Positions 7,968-15,583 of a DNA stretch of 28,030 nucleotides are shown piece by piece. Every line of letters begins with the position of its first letter. The first letter of the stretch is position 1. The stretch comes from Litorimonas sp049647245 (lineage in GTDB: Bacteria; Pseudomonadota; Alphaproteobacteria; Caulobacterales; Maricaulaceae): assembly GCA_049647245.1 (NCBI GenBank), contig JBARXH010000220.1:1-28030 (forward strand), in the 5' to 3' direction. The position numbers were made by a program, and so were the translations under genes. Under the pieces are notes generated by a model. The model saw only the letters and a list, made by a program, of their open reading frames with translations. It was not told where the DNA came from and did not search any database.

Positions 7968-8458
7968 GCCGAAAAAGGGTCGGCGGTCTGTCCTGCCTCC
8001 ATCGCTGTCAGGCGCGCGTCGAAGATATTGGTCGCAGGCCCTTCGGCCACAGCATAGCCGCGCTGGTAGGTCAGATCGAATTCGTCCAGCGCATCGTCCC
8101 AGGCTTCGGGCGTGTGACGGTTCAGCTCGCTATCAGCGATACGCACGGCATCGAACCCGCATTGCAGGGCGAATGCAAACTGGTCGGGAATAAGCTGGCC
8201 GTCGGCGACGAGCAGGCCTTCATAACCATGGCGCTTGCGCAAGAGGCGCGCGAGGCTGAAGCCCCGGCCGTCCGTGAACGCGGCGAACTCCACGAAGATG
8301 GAACGGATACGGGGTAGCGCGTCCGCGATCTCGGACAGGTCCGCATCCGGTGGCAGGCGCAGTGCCTCGATGTCCTCGTTGCGCGCGGCATCGAAGTCGG
8401 TCGCGAGAACCGTGCTTGCGGTCGTTCCGCTCGCGTCGATCAGGCTATGCGTCGGCAT
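7964..8458 (-). CDS. DUF934 protein of the sulfite-reduction operon
   Basis: This 164-residue protein matches the DUF934 family, usually found beside CysI/CysH in alpha- and betaproteobacteria and annotated loosely as an oxidoreductase or sulfite-reduction accessory protein. The diagnostic stretch is FVEFAAFTDGRGFSLARLLR, then YEGLLVADGQLIPDQ and CGFDAVRI. The ATG at 8458 lies inside the 3' end of cysI (14-nt overlap) and begins MPTHSLIDASG; longer upstream readings are antisense shadow of cysI. Its TGA overlaps the proposed CTG start of cysH. No cofactor motif is evident, and its biochemical role is unknown to me. Confidence 0.9.
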   Translation of the reverse strand: MPTHSLIDASGTTASTVLATDFDAARNEDIEALRLPPDADLSEIADALPRIRSIFVEFAAFTDGRGFSLARLLRKRHGYEGLLVADGQLIPDQFAFALQCGFDAVRIADSELNRHTPEAWDDALDEFDLTYQRGYAVAEGPATNIFDARLTAMEAGQTADPFSA

Positions 8459-10091
8459 AGAGCGCCTCCTTGAAGGCTGGGGTTCCAAGGCGGCGATAGG
8501 TGTCGAGGAAGCGCTCTCCCTCCGTCCGCTCGCCCATGTAGAAATCGACGATGCGCTCGATGCCGTCGACCAGTTCCACTTGGGAAAAGCCCGCGCCCAT
8601 CTTGTCGCCGATGGCTGCGGTTTGAGTGGCGTCTCCCCCCAGCGTGACCTGATAGAACTCCACGCCGGCCTTCTCCAGACCGAGAATGCCGATATGGCCG
8701 ACATGGTGATGGCCGCAGGCATTGATGCAGCCCGAAATCTTGATCTGCATCTCGCCGATCGCCTGCTGGCGCGCATGGTCCTTGAACCGTTCCGCGATGG
8801 CCTGACTGACGGGGATGGAGCGGGCGGTGGCAAGCGCGCAGAAATCCATTCCGGGGCAACAGATGATGTCGCCGATCAGGTTGATATTGGCGTCTTCCAG
8901 ATTGGCCGCGACAAGGCCGTCCCAGACCGCGCGAAGCGCGTCCTGCCGGACATGGGCCAGGACCATGTTTTGCTGGTGTGTCGTGCGGATTTCGCCGAAG
9001 CTGTGCGCGTCGGCGAGGTCCGCCACGGCGCGCATCTGCTCCGCCGTGATGTCGCCTGGCGCGCGGTCCGGGTCCTTGAGGCTGATATTGACGATGGCGT
9101 AGCCGGGCTGGATGTGAGGAACGACGTTCGTATCCACCCATTTGCGGAAGGCTTCCGGTTGAGCCGAAAGGTCGAAGACCTTGATGTCGCTGCTATATTT
9201 CGGCGGTGCGAAGTAGTCCGCGATCCGGTCGCGCTCGGCCTGACCGACCATGATGTCGCTGGCCTCCAGCGCCTTGAATTCTTCGTCCACAAGGAAGCGG
9301 AATTCCTCGATCCCGGTTTCGCGCACGAGGATCTTGATCCGGGCCTTGTACTTGTTGTCGCGCCGCCCAAAGCGGTTGTAGACCCGCATCGTGGCTTCCA
9401 GATAGGGGAGTAGCTCATCCTTGGGACAGAAGGCGCGCAAGGTCTGACCGATGACCGGTGTCCGGCCCAGTCCGCCACCGACGATGATGTGGTAGCCGAC
9501 TTCGCCCTCGACACCGCGCACCACTTCGATGCCGATATCATGAGCGCGGACCATGGCGCGGTCATGTGTCGGCGCACCCGTCACCGCGATCTTGAACTTG
9601 CGAGGAAGGAAGCTGAATTCCGGGTGCAGCATGGACCATTGCCGCAGCAGTTCGGCCAGCGGCCGCGGATCCTCGATCTCGTCAGCGGCGGCCCCGGCGT
9701 AGGGATCGCAAGTCACGTTCCGGATGCAGTTACCGCTGGTCTGGATGGCGTGCATTTCCACGCTGGCGAGGTCTTCCAGCATGTCCGGTACATCGCCCAG
9801 CTTCGGCCAGTTGAACTGCATGTTCTGGCGGGTCGTGACGTGGCCATATCCCTTGTCGTACTTGTCCGCGAGATGAGCGAGCATGCGGAGTTGATCGCTG
9901 CGCAGCGTGCCGTAAGGGACGGCCACACGCAGCATGTAGGCGTGAAGTTGCAGGTACAGGCCGTTCATCAGACGCAGCGGGCGGAACTCGGCTTCGCTCA
10001 ACCGTCCGTCCAGGCGGCGTTCCACCTGACCCCGGAACTGATCCACGCGCGACTTTACGAAAGCCGCATCGAATTCGTCGTAGCGATACAT
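8445..10091 (-). CDS. cysI: Sulfite reductase hemoprotein (nitrite/sulfite reductase family)
   Basis: The enzyme carries siroheme and a [4Fe-4S] cluster and makes the six-electron reduction of sulfite to sulfide. The 548-residue protein has two ferredoxin-like half domains and the cluster-binding cysteines C412 and C418 (ICCPGMDFC) and C455 and C459 (GCINACGHH). The substrate/siroheme region shows TTRQNMQFNW and TCDPYAGA near the N-terminal half. It resembles the single-subunit forms taking electrons from ferredoxin or a separate partner; no CysJ flavoprotein is nearby. Nitrite reduction cannot be excluded from sequence, but the cysG/cysH context favours sulfite. The start overlaps the upstream DUF2849 stop by 1 nt, and the 3' end overlaps the DUF934 gene. 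Confidence 0.93.
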   Translation of the reverse strand: MYRYDEFDAAFVKSRVDQFRGQVERRLDGRLSEAEFRPLRLMNGLYLQLHAYMLRVAVPYGTLRSDQLRMLAHLADKYDKGYGHVTTRQNMQFNWPKLGDVPDMLEDLASVEMHAIQTSGNCIRNVTCDPYAGAAADEIEDPRPLAELLRQWSMLHPEFSFLPRKFKIAVTGAPTHDRAMVRAHDIGIEVVRGVEGEVGYHIIVGGGLGRTPVIGQTLRAFCPKDELLPYLEATMRVYNRFGRRDNKYKARIKILVRETGIEEFRFLVDEEFKALEASDIMVGQAERDRIADYFAPPKYSSDIKVFDLSAQPEAFRKWVDTNVVPHIQPGYAIVNISLKDPDRAPGDITAEQMRAVADLADAHSFGEIRTTHQQNMVLAHVRQDALRAVWDGLVAANLEDANINLIGDIICCPGMDFCALATARSIPVSQAIAERFKDHARQQAIGEMQIKISGCINACGHHHVGHIGILGLEKAGVEFYQVTLGGDATQTAAIGDKMGAGFSQVELVDGIERIVDFYMGERTEGERFLDTYRRLGTPAFKEALYADA

Positions 10092-10387
10092 CAGATAAGA
10101 TCCGCCGTGTCGTATGAGGGGCCATGGGTGCGGAAGCGTTCGCGGTACCGCGCGGGCGTGCCGTCCACCGTGTCGATGAAGTATGCGCCGACGACGGTAT
10201 TGGTAAGCTCGGCCGCCTTGGCGACGTCGTCCATCCTCTGGATCGTCGCCTCGTCTTCCGTCAGCAGCGCGTCCTTGTAGTCTTGCGACCAGCCGAAATC
10301 GTCCGTCATCCAGACGGACAGGCCGGACCGAAGCTCGTTGGCCGTCATGGCCTGCGGACCTTTGCCGGTATGCTTGAGCGTGCTCAT
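10091..10387 (-). CDS. DUF2849 small protein of the sulfur operon
   Basis: This 98-residue protein carries the pattern of DUF2849 (AMTANELRSGLSVWMTDDFGWS), a small family nearly always found between cysG and cysI in alphaproteobacteria. The ATG at 10387 overlaps the cysG stop as ATGA, and its own stop overlaps the cysI start by 1 nt (TGATG). No catalytic or metal motif is visible. A role in siroheme delivery or sulfite reductase assembly is a context guess only. Confidence 0.87.
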   Translation of the reverse strand: MSTLKHTGKGPQAMTANELRSGLSVWMTDDFGWSQDYKDALLTEDEATIQRMDDVAKAAELTNTVVGAYFIDTVDGTPARYRERFRTHGPSYDTADLI

Positions 10388-11745
10388 GACGCGGCCTTCA
10401 GCGACGCTTGCGCGGCGCGGCGGGCGTAGCCCAGCATCAGCAACGCCGGGCCCTTGATCTCGTTCGCGGTCAGGACGTCCGGAAGGGTCGACAGTGTCGC
10501 GGATACGATGATTTCGTTGGGTCGGGAGGCGTTCTCGACCACGGTCACAGGCGTGGCGGGATCCGCATCATGCAGCAACAAACGGCCTTGGATGAATCGC
10601 GCAGCCCGCAAGCCCATATAGATGGAGGCTCGCGCGCCCGGCTTGGCGAGCGATGGCCAGTCCAGCTCTGCAAATCCGTCCTCGCCGTGACCCGTGGCCA
10701 GGACCGCGGCCGTATTCTCGCCGCGCACCGTCAGGCTGTGCCGCAAGCTGGCCGCCGCCGCTGTGGCGGAGGTAATGCCGGGGTGAATGCTGAAACCGAC
10801 TGACGCAGCGTCCAGAGCGGCGAACTCTTCTTCCGCGCGTCCGAAGACAAGAGGATCACCGGACTTCAGCCGTACGACACGAGACCCAGCCCGCGCTTTC
10901 TCGACCAGGATGCGGTTGATCTCGTCCTGACGCGTGGACGCCTTTCCGGCCTGTTTGCCGACATAGATGAACTCGGCTTCCCGGCGGCAGAGCGACAGCA
11001 CCTCATCGCTGACGAGCCTGTCATATACGACGACATCGGCGCTGTGCATCACGCGCAACGCGCCAACCGTCAGCAGATCGGGATCGCCCGGTCCGGCTCC
11101 GACGATATGCACGTGGCCTTGTGAGGTTTCGGCATTTCCGCGTGCGGCCGCATAGCGTGCTGTCACCGCGTCCGAGTCGAGCGAGGTGAGGTCGTTCAGC
11201 CCTGCGCCCAGCACATCAGCCCAGAGGGCCTGCCGCTTGGCGATATCCGGCTCTTCGGTCTTCAGCGTACCGCGTAACGCCTTGATGGTCAGGGACGTCT
11301 GGCCAAGGTCGCTCGGCAGACGGGCTTCCAGATCGCTCTTCAAGGCCCGGGCAAGTCCGGGGCTCGTGCCCTCGGTGCCGATGGACACGGCAACGGGCGA
11401 GCGGTCCACGATGGCGGGCGTGATGAAGTCGCAGCCCAAAGGTTGGTCGGCCGCGTTGCAGGGAATTTTGAGCGCGCGCGCTTCCGTTGCGAGCCGCAGA
11501 TTCTCTTCTTCGTCCTCGGTCGCCGCGTAGACCAGTGTCGCACCCGACATGTCCGACGAATCCGTCAGCAAAATACGCGACTCCTTTGCCCAGCGCAGCA
11601 TCTCGTCGCTCGGTTCGGTCGCATGAACGTGCAGGCTTGCCTGCGTCTTCATCAGAGTGCGGAGTTTCGCTTCGGCAGCGGGTCCGTCTCCGAACACCAT
11701 TACCGTCTTGTCCTTGAGGTCGATATGTATTGGGAGGTAACGCAT
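10384..11745 (-). CDS. cysG: Siroheme synthase (precorrin-2 dehydrogenase/ferrochelatase + uroporphyrinogen-III methyltransferase)
   Basis: CysG makes siroheme, the cofactor of the sulfite reductase encoded downstream. The N-terminal part (about 1-150) is the Rossmann dehydrogenase/ferrochelatase module, with VFGDGPAAEAKLRTL and the conserved CDFITPAIVDRSPVAVSIG region. The C-terminal part (about 215-450) is the SAM-dependent methyltransferase, with VGAGPGDPDLLTVGALR, VVYDRLVS, VRLKSGDPLVFGR and PGITSATAAAA. A GTG one codon upstream at 11748 is possible, but the ATG at 11745 gives the expected MRYLPIHIDL. It is the first gene of the minus-strand sulfur operon, divergent from the XRE-cupin regulator. 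Confidence 0.94.
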   Translation of the reverse strand: MRYLPIHIDLKDKTVMVFGDGPAAEAKLRTLMKTQASLHVHATEPSDEMLRWAKESRILLTDSSDMSGATLVYAATEDEEENLRLATEARALKIPCNAADQPLGCDFITPAIVDRSPVAVSIGTEGTSPGLARALKSDLEARLPSDLGQTSLTIKALRGTLKTEEPDIAKRQALWADVLGAGLNDLTSLDSDAVTARYAAARGNAETSQGHVHIVGAGPGDPDLLTVGALRVMHSADVVVYDRLVSDEVLSLCRREAEFIYVGKQAGKASTRQDEINRILVEKARAGSRVVRLKSGDPLVFGRAEEEFAALDAASVGFSIHPGITSATAAAASLRHSLTVRGENTAAVLATGHGEDGFAELDWPSLAKPGARASIYMGLRAARFIQGRLLLHDADPATPVTVVENASRPNEIIVSATLSTLPDVLTANEIKGPALLMLGYARRAAQASLKAAS

Positions 11746-11751
11746 CACGGT

Positions 11752-11793
11752 TTCGTTCTTTGAGAAAGTCTGTTCGTTCTATATATCGAACAG
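11752..11793. promoter_or_regulatory. Divergent promoter region with inverted and direct repeats (operator candidate)
   Basis: Between cysG and the regulator gene lies an exact inverted repeat: CTGTTCG (11770-11776) and CGAACAG (11787-11793), separated by 10 AT-rich bases. An 8-bp direct repeat TTCGTTCT occurs at 11752-11759 and 11773-11780, 21 bp apart, about two helical turns. The AT-rich centre could include a -10 element for either direction. The position fits an operator for the divergent XRE-cupin protein; binding is inferred. Confidence 0.5.
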
Positions 11794-11831
11794 CGACGCC
11801 GAACCAACCCCGAAATCCTCACGAAGCCGTT

Positions 11832-12452
11832 ATGCCCCGCAAAGCCCGCTCCCGCCGACAGCCCTGTCCCGAAACCGATGCCCTGTCCGAAAAGCTCGGC
11901 GAAACCATCGCACGCCTGCGCAAGGCCGACCAGCTCTCGCTCGGCGAGCTCTCGGAAATGTCCGGCGTGGCGAAGTCCATGATCAGCCAGATCGAGAAGA
12001 ACGAATCAAATCCGACGATCGCAACGCTCTCACGCCTGTCTCAGGCCTTGGGTACCAGCGTCGAGGCCATGTTTGCGTCCGGGCCGGGCGAGGCCGCGCT
12101 GGTTCAGCATGCCCGCATTCAGGACATTCCGCGTATCACCTCGGACGACGGCCTTTGCGAATTGCGCATCATCGGAGCGCTGGAGACTGTCCAATTCGTT
12201 CAAGTCTATGATTTCCGTGCGCAGCCGGGCGGAACGCTGAACAGCTCCCCTCACCCGCCGGGATCGGTCGAGAACCTGTCCGTGCTGGCCGGGACGCTCA
12301 CCGTCACCATCGGTCGGGAGAGCTGGACGGCGGCCACAGGCGAGACCTTGCGTTACCGTGCAGACCGACCGCACAAGATCGTCAATACGGGCACAGAGCC
12401 TGCGCATGCGACCATGGTGAACCTCCTGGCGCACAGCGTCCGCGCAGGCTGA
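11832..12452 (+). CDS. XRE-family regulator with C-terminal cupin (SutR-like layout)
   Basis: The 206-residue protein has an N-terminal HTH_3 DNA-binding domain (about 22-77: LSLGELSEMSGVAKSMISQI, then NPTIATLSRLSQALG) and a C-terminal cupin barrel (about 125-200: NLSVLAGTLTVTI through ADRPHKIVNTG). This two-domain layout is shared by E. coli SutR (YdcN), a regulator of sulfur-utilisation genes, and by many other small-molecule-sensing repressors. It is transcribed away from cysG across an 86-bp gap containing an inverted repeat, so control of the sulfur operon and itself is the likely job. The ligand cannot be read from sequence. The ATG at 11832 was chosen because earlier codons run back through the promoter region and into cysG. 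Confidence 0.85.
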   Translation: MPRKARSRRQPCPETDALSEKLGETIARLRKADQLSLGELSEMSGVAKSMISQIEKNESNPTIATLSRLSQALGTSVEAMFASGPGEAALVQHARIQDIPRITSDDGLCELRIIGALETVQFVQVYDFRAQPGGTLNSSPHPPGSVENLSVLAGTLTVTIGRESWTAATGETLRYRADRPHKIVNTGTEPAHATMVNLLAHSVRAG

Positions 12453-12473
12453 ACCCGGCTTTTCCGGCTTGTC

Positions 12474-12501
12474 ATCGGGACGCACCGCGCTAGGTCCCGA
12501 T
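12474..12501 (+). promoter_or_regulatory. Stem-loop immediately upstream of the thrC start
   Basis: ATCGGGAC (12474-12481) and GTCCCGAT (12494-12501) form a perfect 8-bp stem with a 12-nt loop, ending 3 nt before the thrC ATG. In mRNA it would cover the ribosome-binding region. No purine-rich Shine-Dalgarno sequence is visible outside it. It could restrict initiation or act as a weak terminator for the regulator gene; function is not demonstrated. Confidence 0.4.
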
Positions 12502-12504
12502 CCC

Positions 12505-13860
12505 ATGAAGTACTTTTCCGACAGGGACCGCAGCGTCACGGCTGCGTTCGGAGATGCGCTGCTCGCCAGCCTCGCGCCCGATGGCGGCCTGTGGATGCCG
12601 GAAGCCCTGCCGTCCTTTTCGCAGGAGCGGCTTGCAGAGCTGGGTGCCATGGATTTCTCGGACTGCGCGGCGGAACTGGCAGCTCACTTCACGGATGACC
12701 GGTTCGATCGCCAAACTTTGCGCGCCCTGTGCCGTGACGCCTACGACTTCGACGTGTCGATGGTCACATTCGGCGGAGACTGTCTCGATCCGGCCATGCC
12801 GCCGCAGGCCAACGACTTCATTCTCGAACTTTTCCATGGACCGACGCTGGCCTTCAAGGATTTTGCCGCACGCTTCATGGGACGGGCAGCCTCCCACCTG
12901 ATGACCCGAACGGGCGAACGCAGGACCATCCTCGTCGCGACGTCCGGCGATACGGGCGGAGCGATCGGAGATGCCTTTCTGGGTCAAGTTGGCGTGGATG
13001 TGTTCATCCTGTTTCCCAAGGGCGGTGTGTCGACTGTGCAGGAGCGCCAACTCTGCACGATCGGCGATGCCGGATCGAACGTTCGCGCCATTGCCGTGGA
13101 CGGGACATTCGACGACTGCCAGGCGCTCGTGAAGGAAGCTTTCGCCGACGCGGCCCTGACCAAGCGCTTCGACCTGATGAGCGCCAATTCCATCAATGTC
13201 GGCCGGGTCGTGCCGCAGAGCTTCTACTATGTTTGGGCATCGCTCCAGGCCAAGGCAGCCTATCCGAAACGCAAGCTCGTCATTTCCGTGCCTTCCGGCA
13301 ATCTCGGCAATCTGACGGGCGGGTTGATGGCGCGTCGCATGGGCGCGCCAATCGACCGGTTCGTTGTGGCTCACAACGTCAACGACCCTTTCGTGGATTT
13401 CCTGGCTGACGGCGAGTACCGTCCGCGCCCGTCGACGCCGACCCTGTCCAACGCCATGGACATTGGCCGACCCAACAATTTCCCCCGTATTCTCAGCCTG
13501 TTCGGCGGAGATGCGGATGCGATCCGCGAAGCCGTTTGGGGGACGTCCTTCGACGATGAGACGACCGCACGCCATGTGCGCCGCTTGCATCAGGAAACCG
13601 GCTATCTGCTCTGCCCCCATACCGCCGTGGGGCACTTGGGGATGGAAGCCTATCGTCAGTCTCACCCGGAGGACGCGACCTTCATCACCGTGGGAACGGC
13701 CCACCCGGCCAAATTCGCGGACAGTCTGGAAGGCATCATACACGAGGCCATCTCCCTGCCGCCATCATTGGCCAAGGCCATGGAGACAGAGCCCCGCGTG
13801 ACGACCCTGGAGCCGACACTCCCTGCCCTGGCCGACCATATCGGGTCCGTATTGGCATGA
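12505..13860 (+). CDS. thrC: Threonine synthase
   Basis: ThrC converts O-phosphohomoserine to threonine with PLP. The 451-residue protein is the long class typical of proteobacteria. It begins MKYFSDRDRSVTAAFGDALL, followed by DGGLWMPE. The PLP lysine is K118 in FHGPTLAFKDFAARFMG, with the phosphate-binding ATSGDTGGAIGDAF loop after it and NSINVGRVVPQS and VPSGNLGNLTGG further on. An upstream TTG would add 12 residues spanning the stem-loop and was rejected. Its TGA overlaps the next gene as ATGA. Confidence 0.95.
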   Translation: MKYFSDRDRSVTAAFGDALLASLAPDGGLWMPEALPSFSQERLAELGAMDFSDCAAELAAHFTDDRFDRQTLRALCRDAYDFDVSMVTFGGDCLDPAMPPQANDFILELFHGPTLAFKDFAARFMGRAASHLMTRTGERRTILVATSGDTGGAIGDAFLGQVGVDVFILFPKGGVSTVQERQLCTIGDAGSNVRAIAVDGTFDDCQALVKEAFADAALTKRFDLMSANSINVGRVVPQSFYYVWASLQAKAAYPKRKLVISVPSGNLGNLTGGLMARRMGAPIDRFVVAHNVNDPFVDFLADGEYRPRPSTPTLSNAMDIGRPNNFPRILSLFGGDADAIREAVWGTSFDDETTARHVRRLHQETGYLLCPHTAVGHLGMEAYRQSHPEDATFITVGTAHPAKFADSLEGIIHEAISLPPSLAKAMETEPRVTTLEPTLPALADHIGSVLA

Positions 13861-14495
13861 AACTGTCTCGGGGGGAGTTCGACCAGCGCTACCGAGATGG
13901 CACGCTGAGACTCGCCCTCGTGGGCATGTCCAATATCGGCAAGAGCTACTCCGGCATGAGGCTCGCCACGGACTACGATTTCACCTTGATCGAGGTGGAT
14001 CGCCTGATCTGGGCCGCGCTCGGTGAAAGCGACATGGACGCCTTCGCCGCTTGGCAGGGTCAGCCCTATACGGACGGGTATGAGGCGCGGGAACGGCGAT
14101 CCATCGCTTTGGAGACGGACGCCACGCGCAGAAGTCTTGAAACGAATGCCCGCAACCCCCTGCTCGATACGACAGGATCGGTGATCTACACGGACGCCGA
14201 TGTGCTGGATCGGCTGCGCCGCGACTGGTTCATCGTCTATATCGAAGCGGCAGACAATCATCTCGACCGATTGAAGAGCCAGTATTTCGCCCAACCCAAA
14301 CCGCTTGCCTGGAACGGACACTATGAGCGTCAATCAGGCCTTTCGGACACGGAGTCTCTGATGGCGTGCTACCCGAAACTGCTCGCTGCTCGCGCGGACG
14401 CCTATGCCGCGCTGGCCGACCGGACTGTCAGTTCGGAAGACATACTGACGAACGACAAGTCCCGCCTATTCGACCTCGTCAAGCCAACCCGTTAG
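13857..14495 (+). CDS. Small P-loop NTPase/kinase-like protein coupled to thrC
   Basis: I do not recognise a named gene. The 212-residue protein has a Walker A motif at 23-30 (GMSNIGKS) after a beta strand (LRLALV) and overall resembles the shikimate-kinase-like P-loop fold. A possible Walker B/catalytic acidic strand is FTLIEVDRLIW, and LLDTTGSVIY and WFIVYIEA look like core strands. No membrane segment or signal peptide is seen. Translation is coupled to thrC through ATGA, so a role near threonine metabolism is possible; homoserine kinase is not indicated by its motifs. The 3' end overlaps the convergent hemH by 30 bp. Confidence 0.8.
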   Translation: MKLSRGEFDQRYRDGTLRLALVGMSNIGKSYSGMRLATDYDFTLIEVDRLIWAALGESDMDAFAAWQGQPYTDGYEARERRSIALETDATRRSLETNARNPLLDTTGSVIYTDADVLDRLRRDWFIVYIEAADNHLDRLKSQYFAQPKPLAWNGHYERQSGLSDTESLMACYPKLLAARADAYAALADRTVSSEDILTNDKSRLFDLVKPTR

Positions 14496-15455
14496 GAGTC
14501 GACGCCGTGCGACATCGGCCAATAGGTCGAGATGGTCTTCGCGGTCGTTCAGGCAGGGTACGGCCGTGAAGTGCGTCCCGCCATGTTCGTGGAAGCTTTC
14601 TTCCGCTTCGATGGCGATCTCTTCCAGCGTTTCCAGACAGTCGGAGGAGAAGCCCGGCATCATGACGGCGACCTTCTTTACGCCTTGCGCCGGCAAGGCC
14701 TCCAGCGTCTTGTCCGTATAGGGCTGCAGCCAGGCCTTGGGACCGAAGCGCGACTGGAACGTCGAGCGCAGCACGTCTTCCGAATAGCCCGTATGAGCAC
14801 GAAGCAGAGCCGTTGTTTCGAGGCACTCGCCCTGATACGGATCACCCTTGTCGACATAGGATTGCGGCAGTCCGTGATAGGAGCAAAGGATCTGATCGGG
14901 CGTCCAGTCAAGCGTATCGAGATGATCGGACAGGCTGTCCGCGAGCGCCCCAATGAAGGCGGGTTCGCGGTAATAGTCGCGAAGCAGGCGCAGCTCCGGC
15001 ACATTCCACTTTCCGAGCAAGGACTTGGCGACGTCGTCATAGACGGACGCGGTCGTGGCGCCCGCATATTGGGGGTAGAGCGGCAGAATGGCGATGCGGG
15101 TGCAGCCCCGCGCCGTCAAGGACTCCAGCCCCGATGCGATGGACGGGTTGCCGTAGCGCATCGCCGTTTCGACGATGACGCCGTCGCCCAAACGCTCCTG
15201 CACCCCGGCGACCTGCGCGCGCGTGATGCGCACGAGCGGGGCCTCTTCGCCCTCGCCCCATATGCTGGCATAGGCTTCGGCCGACTTGGCCGGGCGGGTG
15301 CGCAGGATGATGCCGTGCAGGACCGGGCACCAGATCCAGCGCGTCGTATCCACCACCCGGTAGTCGTGCAGGAACTGCGCGAGATAGCGACGGGTCGCGT
15401 CAGCCGTCGGCGCGTCAGGGCTGCCGAGATTGACCATAAGCAGACCGATAGGCAA
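14466..15455 (-). CDS. hemH: Ferrochelatase
   Basis: HemH inserts Fe(2+) into protoporphyrin IX, the last step of heme synthesis. The catalytic residues are visible: H194 in CSYHGLPQSYVDKGDPY and E275 in FSSDCLETLEEI. MVNLGSPDAPT, the family N-terminal signature, begins a few residues after the start, and LPLYPQYAGATTASV is intact. I choose the TTG at 15455, preceded by GGAG at 6-nt spacing, giving 329 residues, a normal length. A TTG at 15527 would add 24 arginine-rich residues unlike the family, and the ATG at 15437 would cut into the first strand. The 3' end overlaps the convergent P-loop gene by 30 bp. Confidence 0.92.
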   Translation of the reverse strand: MPIGLLMVNLGSPDAPTADATRRYLAQFLHDYRVVDTTRWIWCPVLHGIILRTRPAKSAEAYASIWGEGEEAPLVRITRAQVAGVQERLGDGVIVETAMRYGNPSIASGLESLTARGCTRIAILPLYPQYAGATTASVYDDVAKSLLGKWNVPELRLLRDYYREPAFIGALADSLSDHLDTLDWTPDQILCSYHGLPQSYVDKGDPYQGECLETTALLRAHTGYSEDVLRSTFQSRFGPKAWLQPYTDKTLEALPAQGVKKVAVMMPGFSSDCLETLEEIAIEAEESFHEHGGTHFTAVPCLNDREDHLDLLADVARRRLLTGWLDEVE

Positions 15456-15583
15456 AGCGGACTCCGATATATTGCAAGGCGTTGGAACGCGGCGTTGAAT
15501 CCTGTTCCGGTGCTGTCTACGAGGCAAGGGAGCCAGCGGACGCCTGCCAGTGTGCGATAGCGATAACGAAAACGGGACCCGAT

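Noticed and set aside
8459..8833. N-terminal extension of the DUF934 protein
   Set aside because: The additional residues are low-complexity frame-shifted reading of cysI; family similarity begins at the ATG at 8458.
8235..9413. Plus-strand open frame opposite cysI and the DUF934 gene
   Set aside because: The minus strand encodes sulfite reductase with all cluster cysteines; the plus-strand translation shows no domain.
12469..12496. Promoter TTGTCA-N16-TAGGTC before thrC
   Set aside because: The -10 match is poor and the sequence is better explained by the perfect 8-bp stem-loop.
15495..15523. Promoter TTGAAT-N17-TACGAG for the M2 peptidase
   Set aside because: The -10 matches only about half the consensus; not enough to report as a feature.
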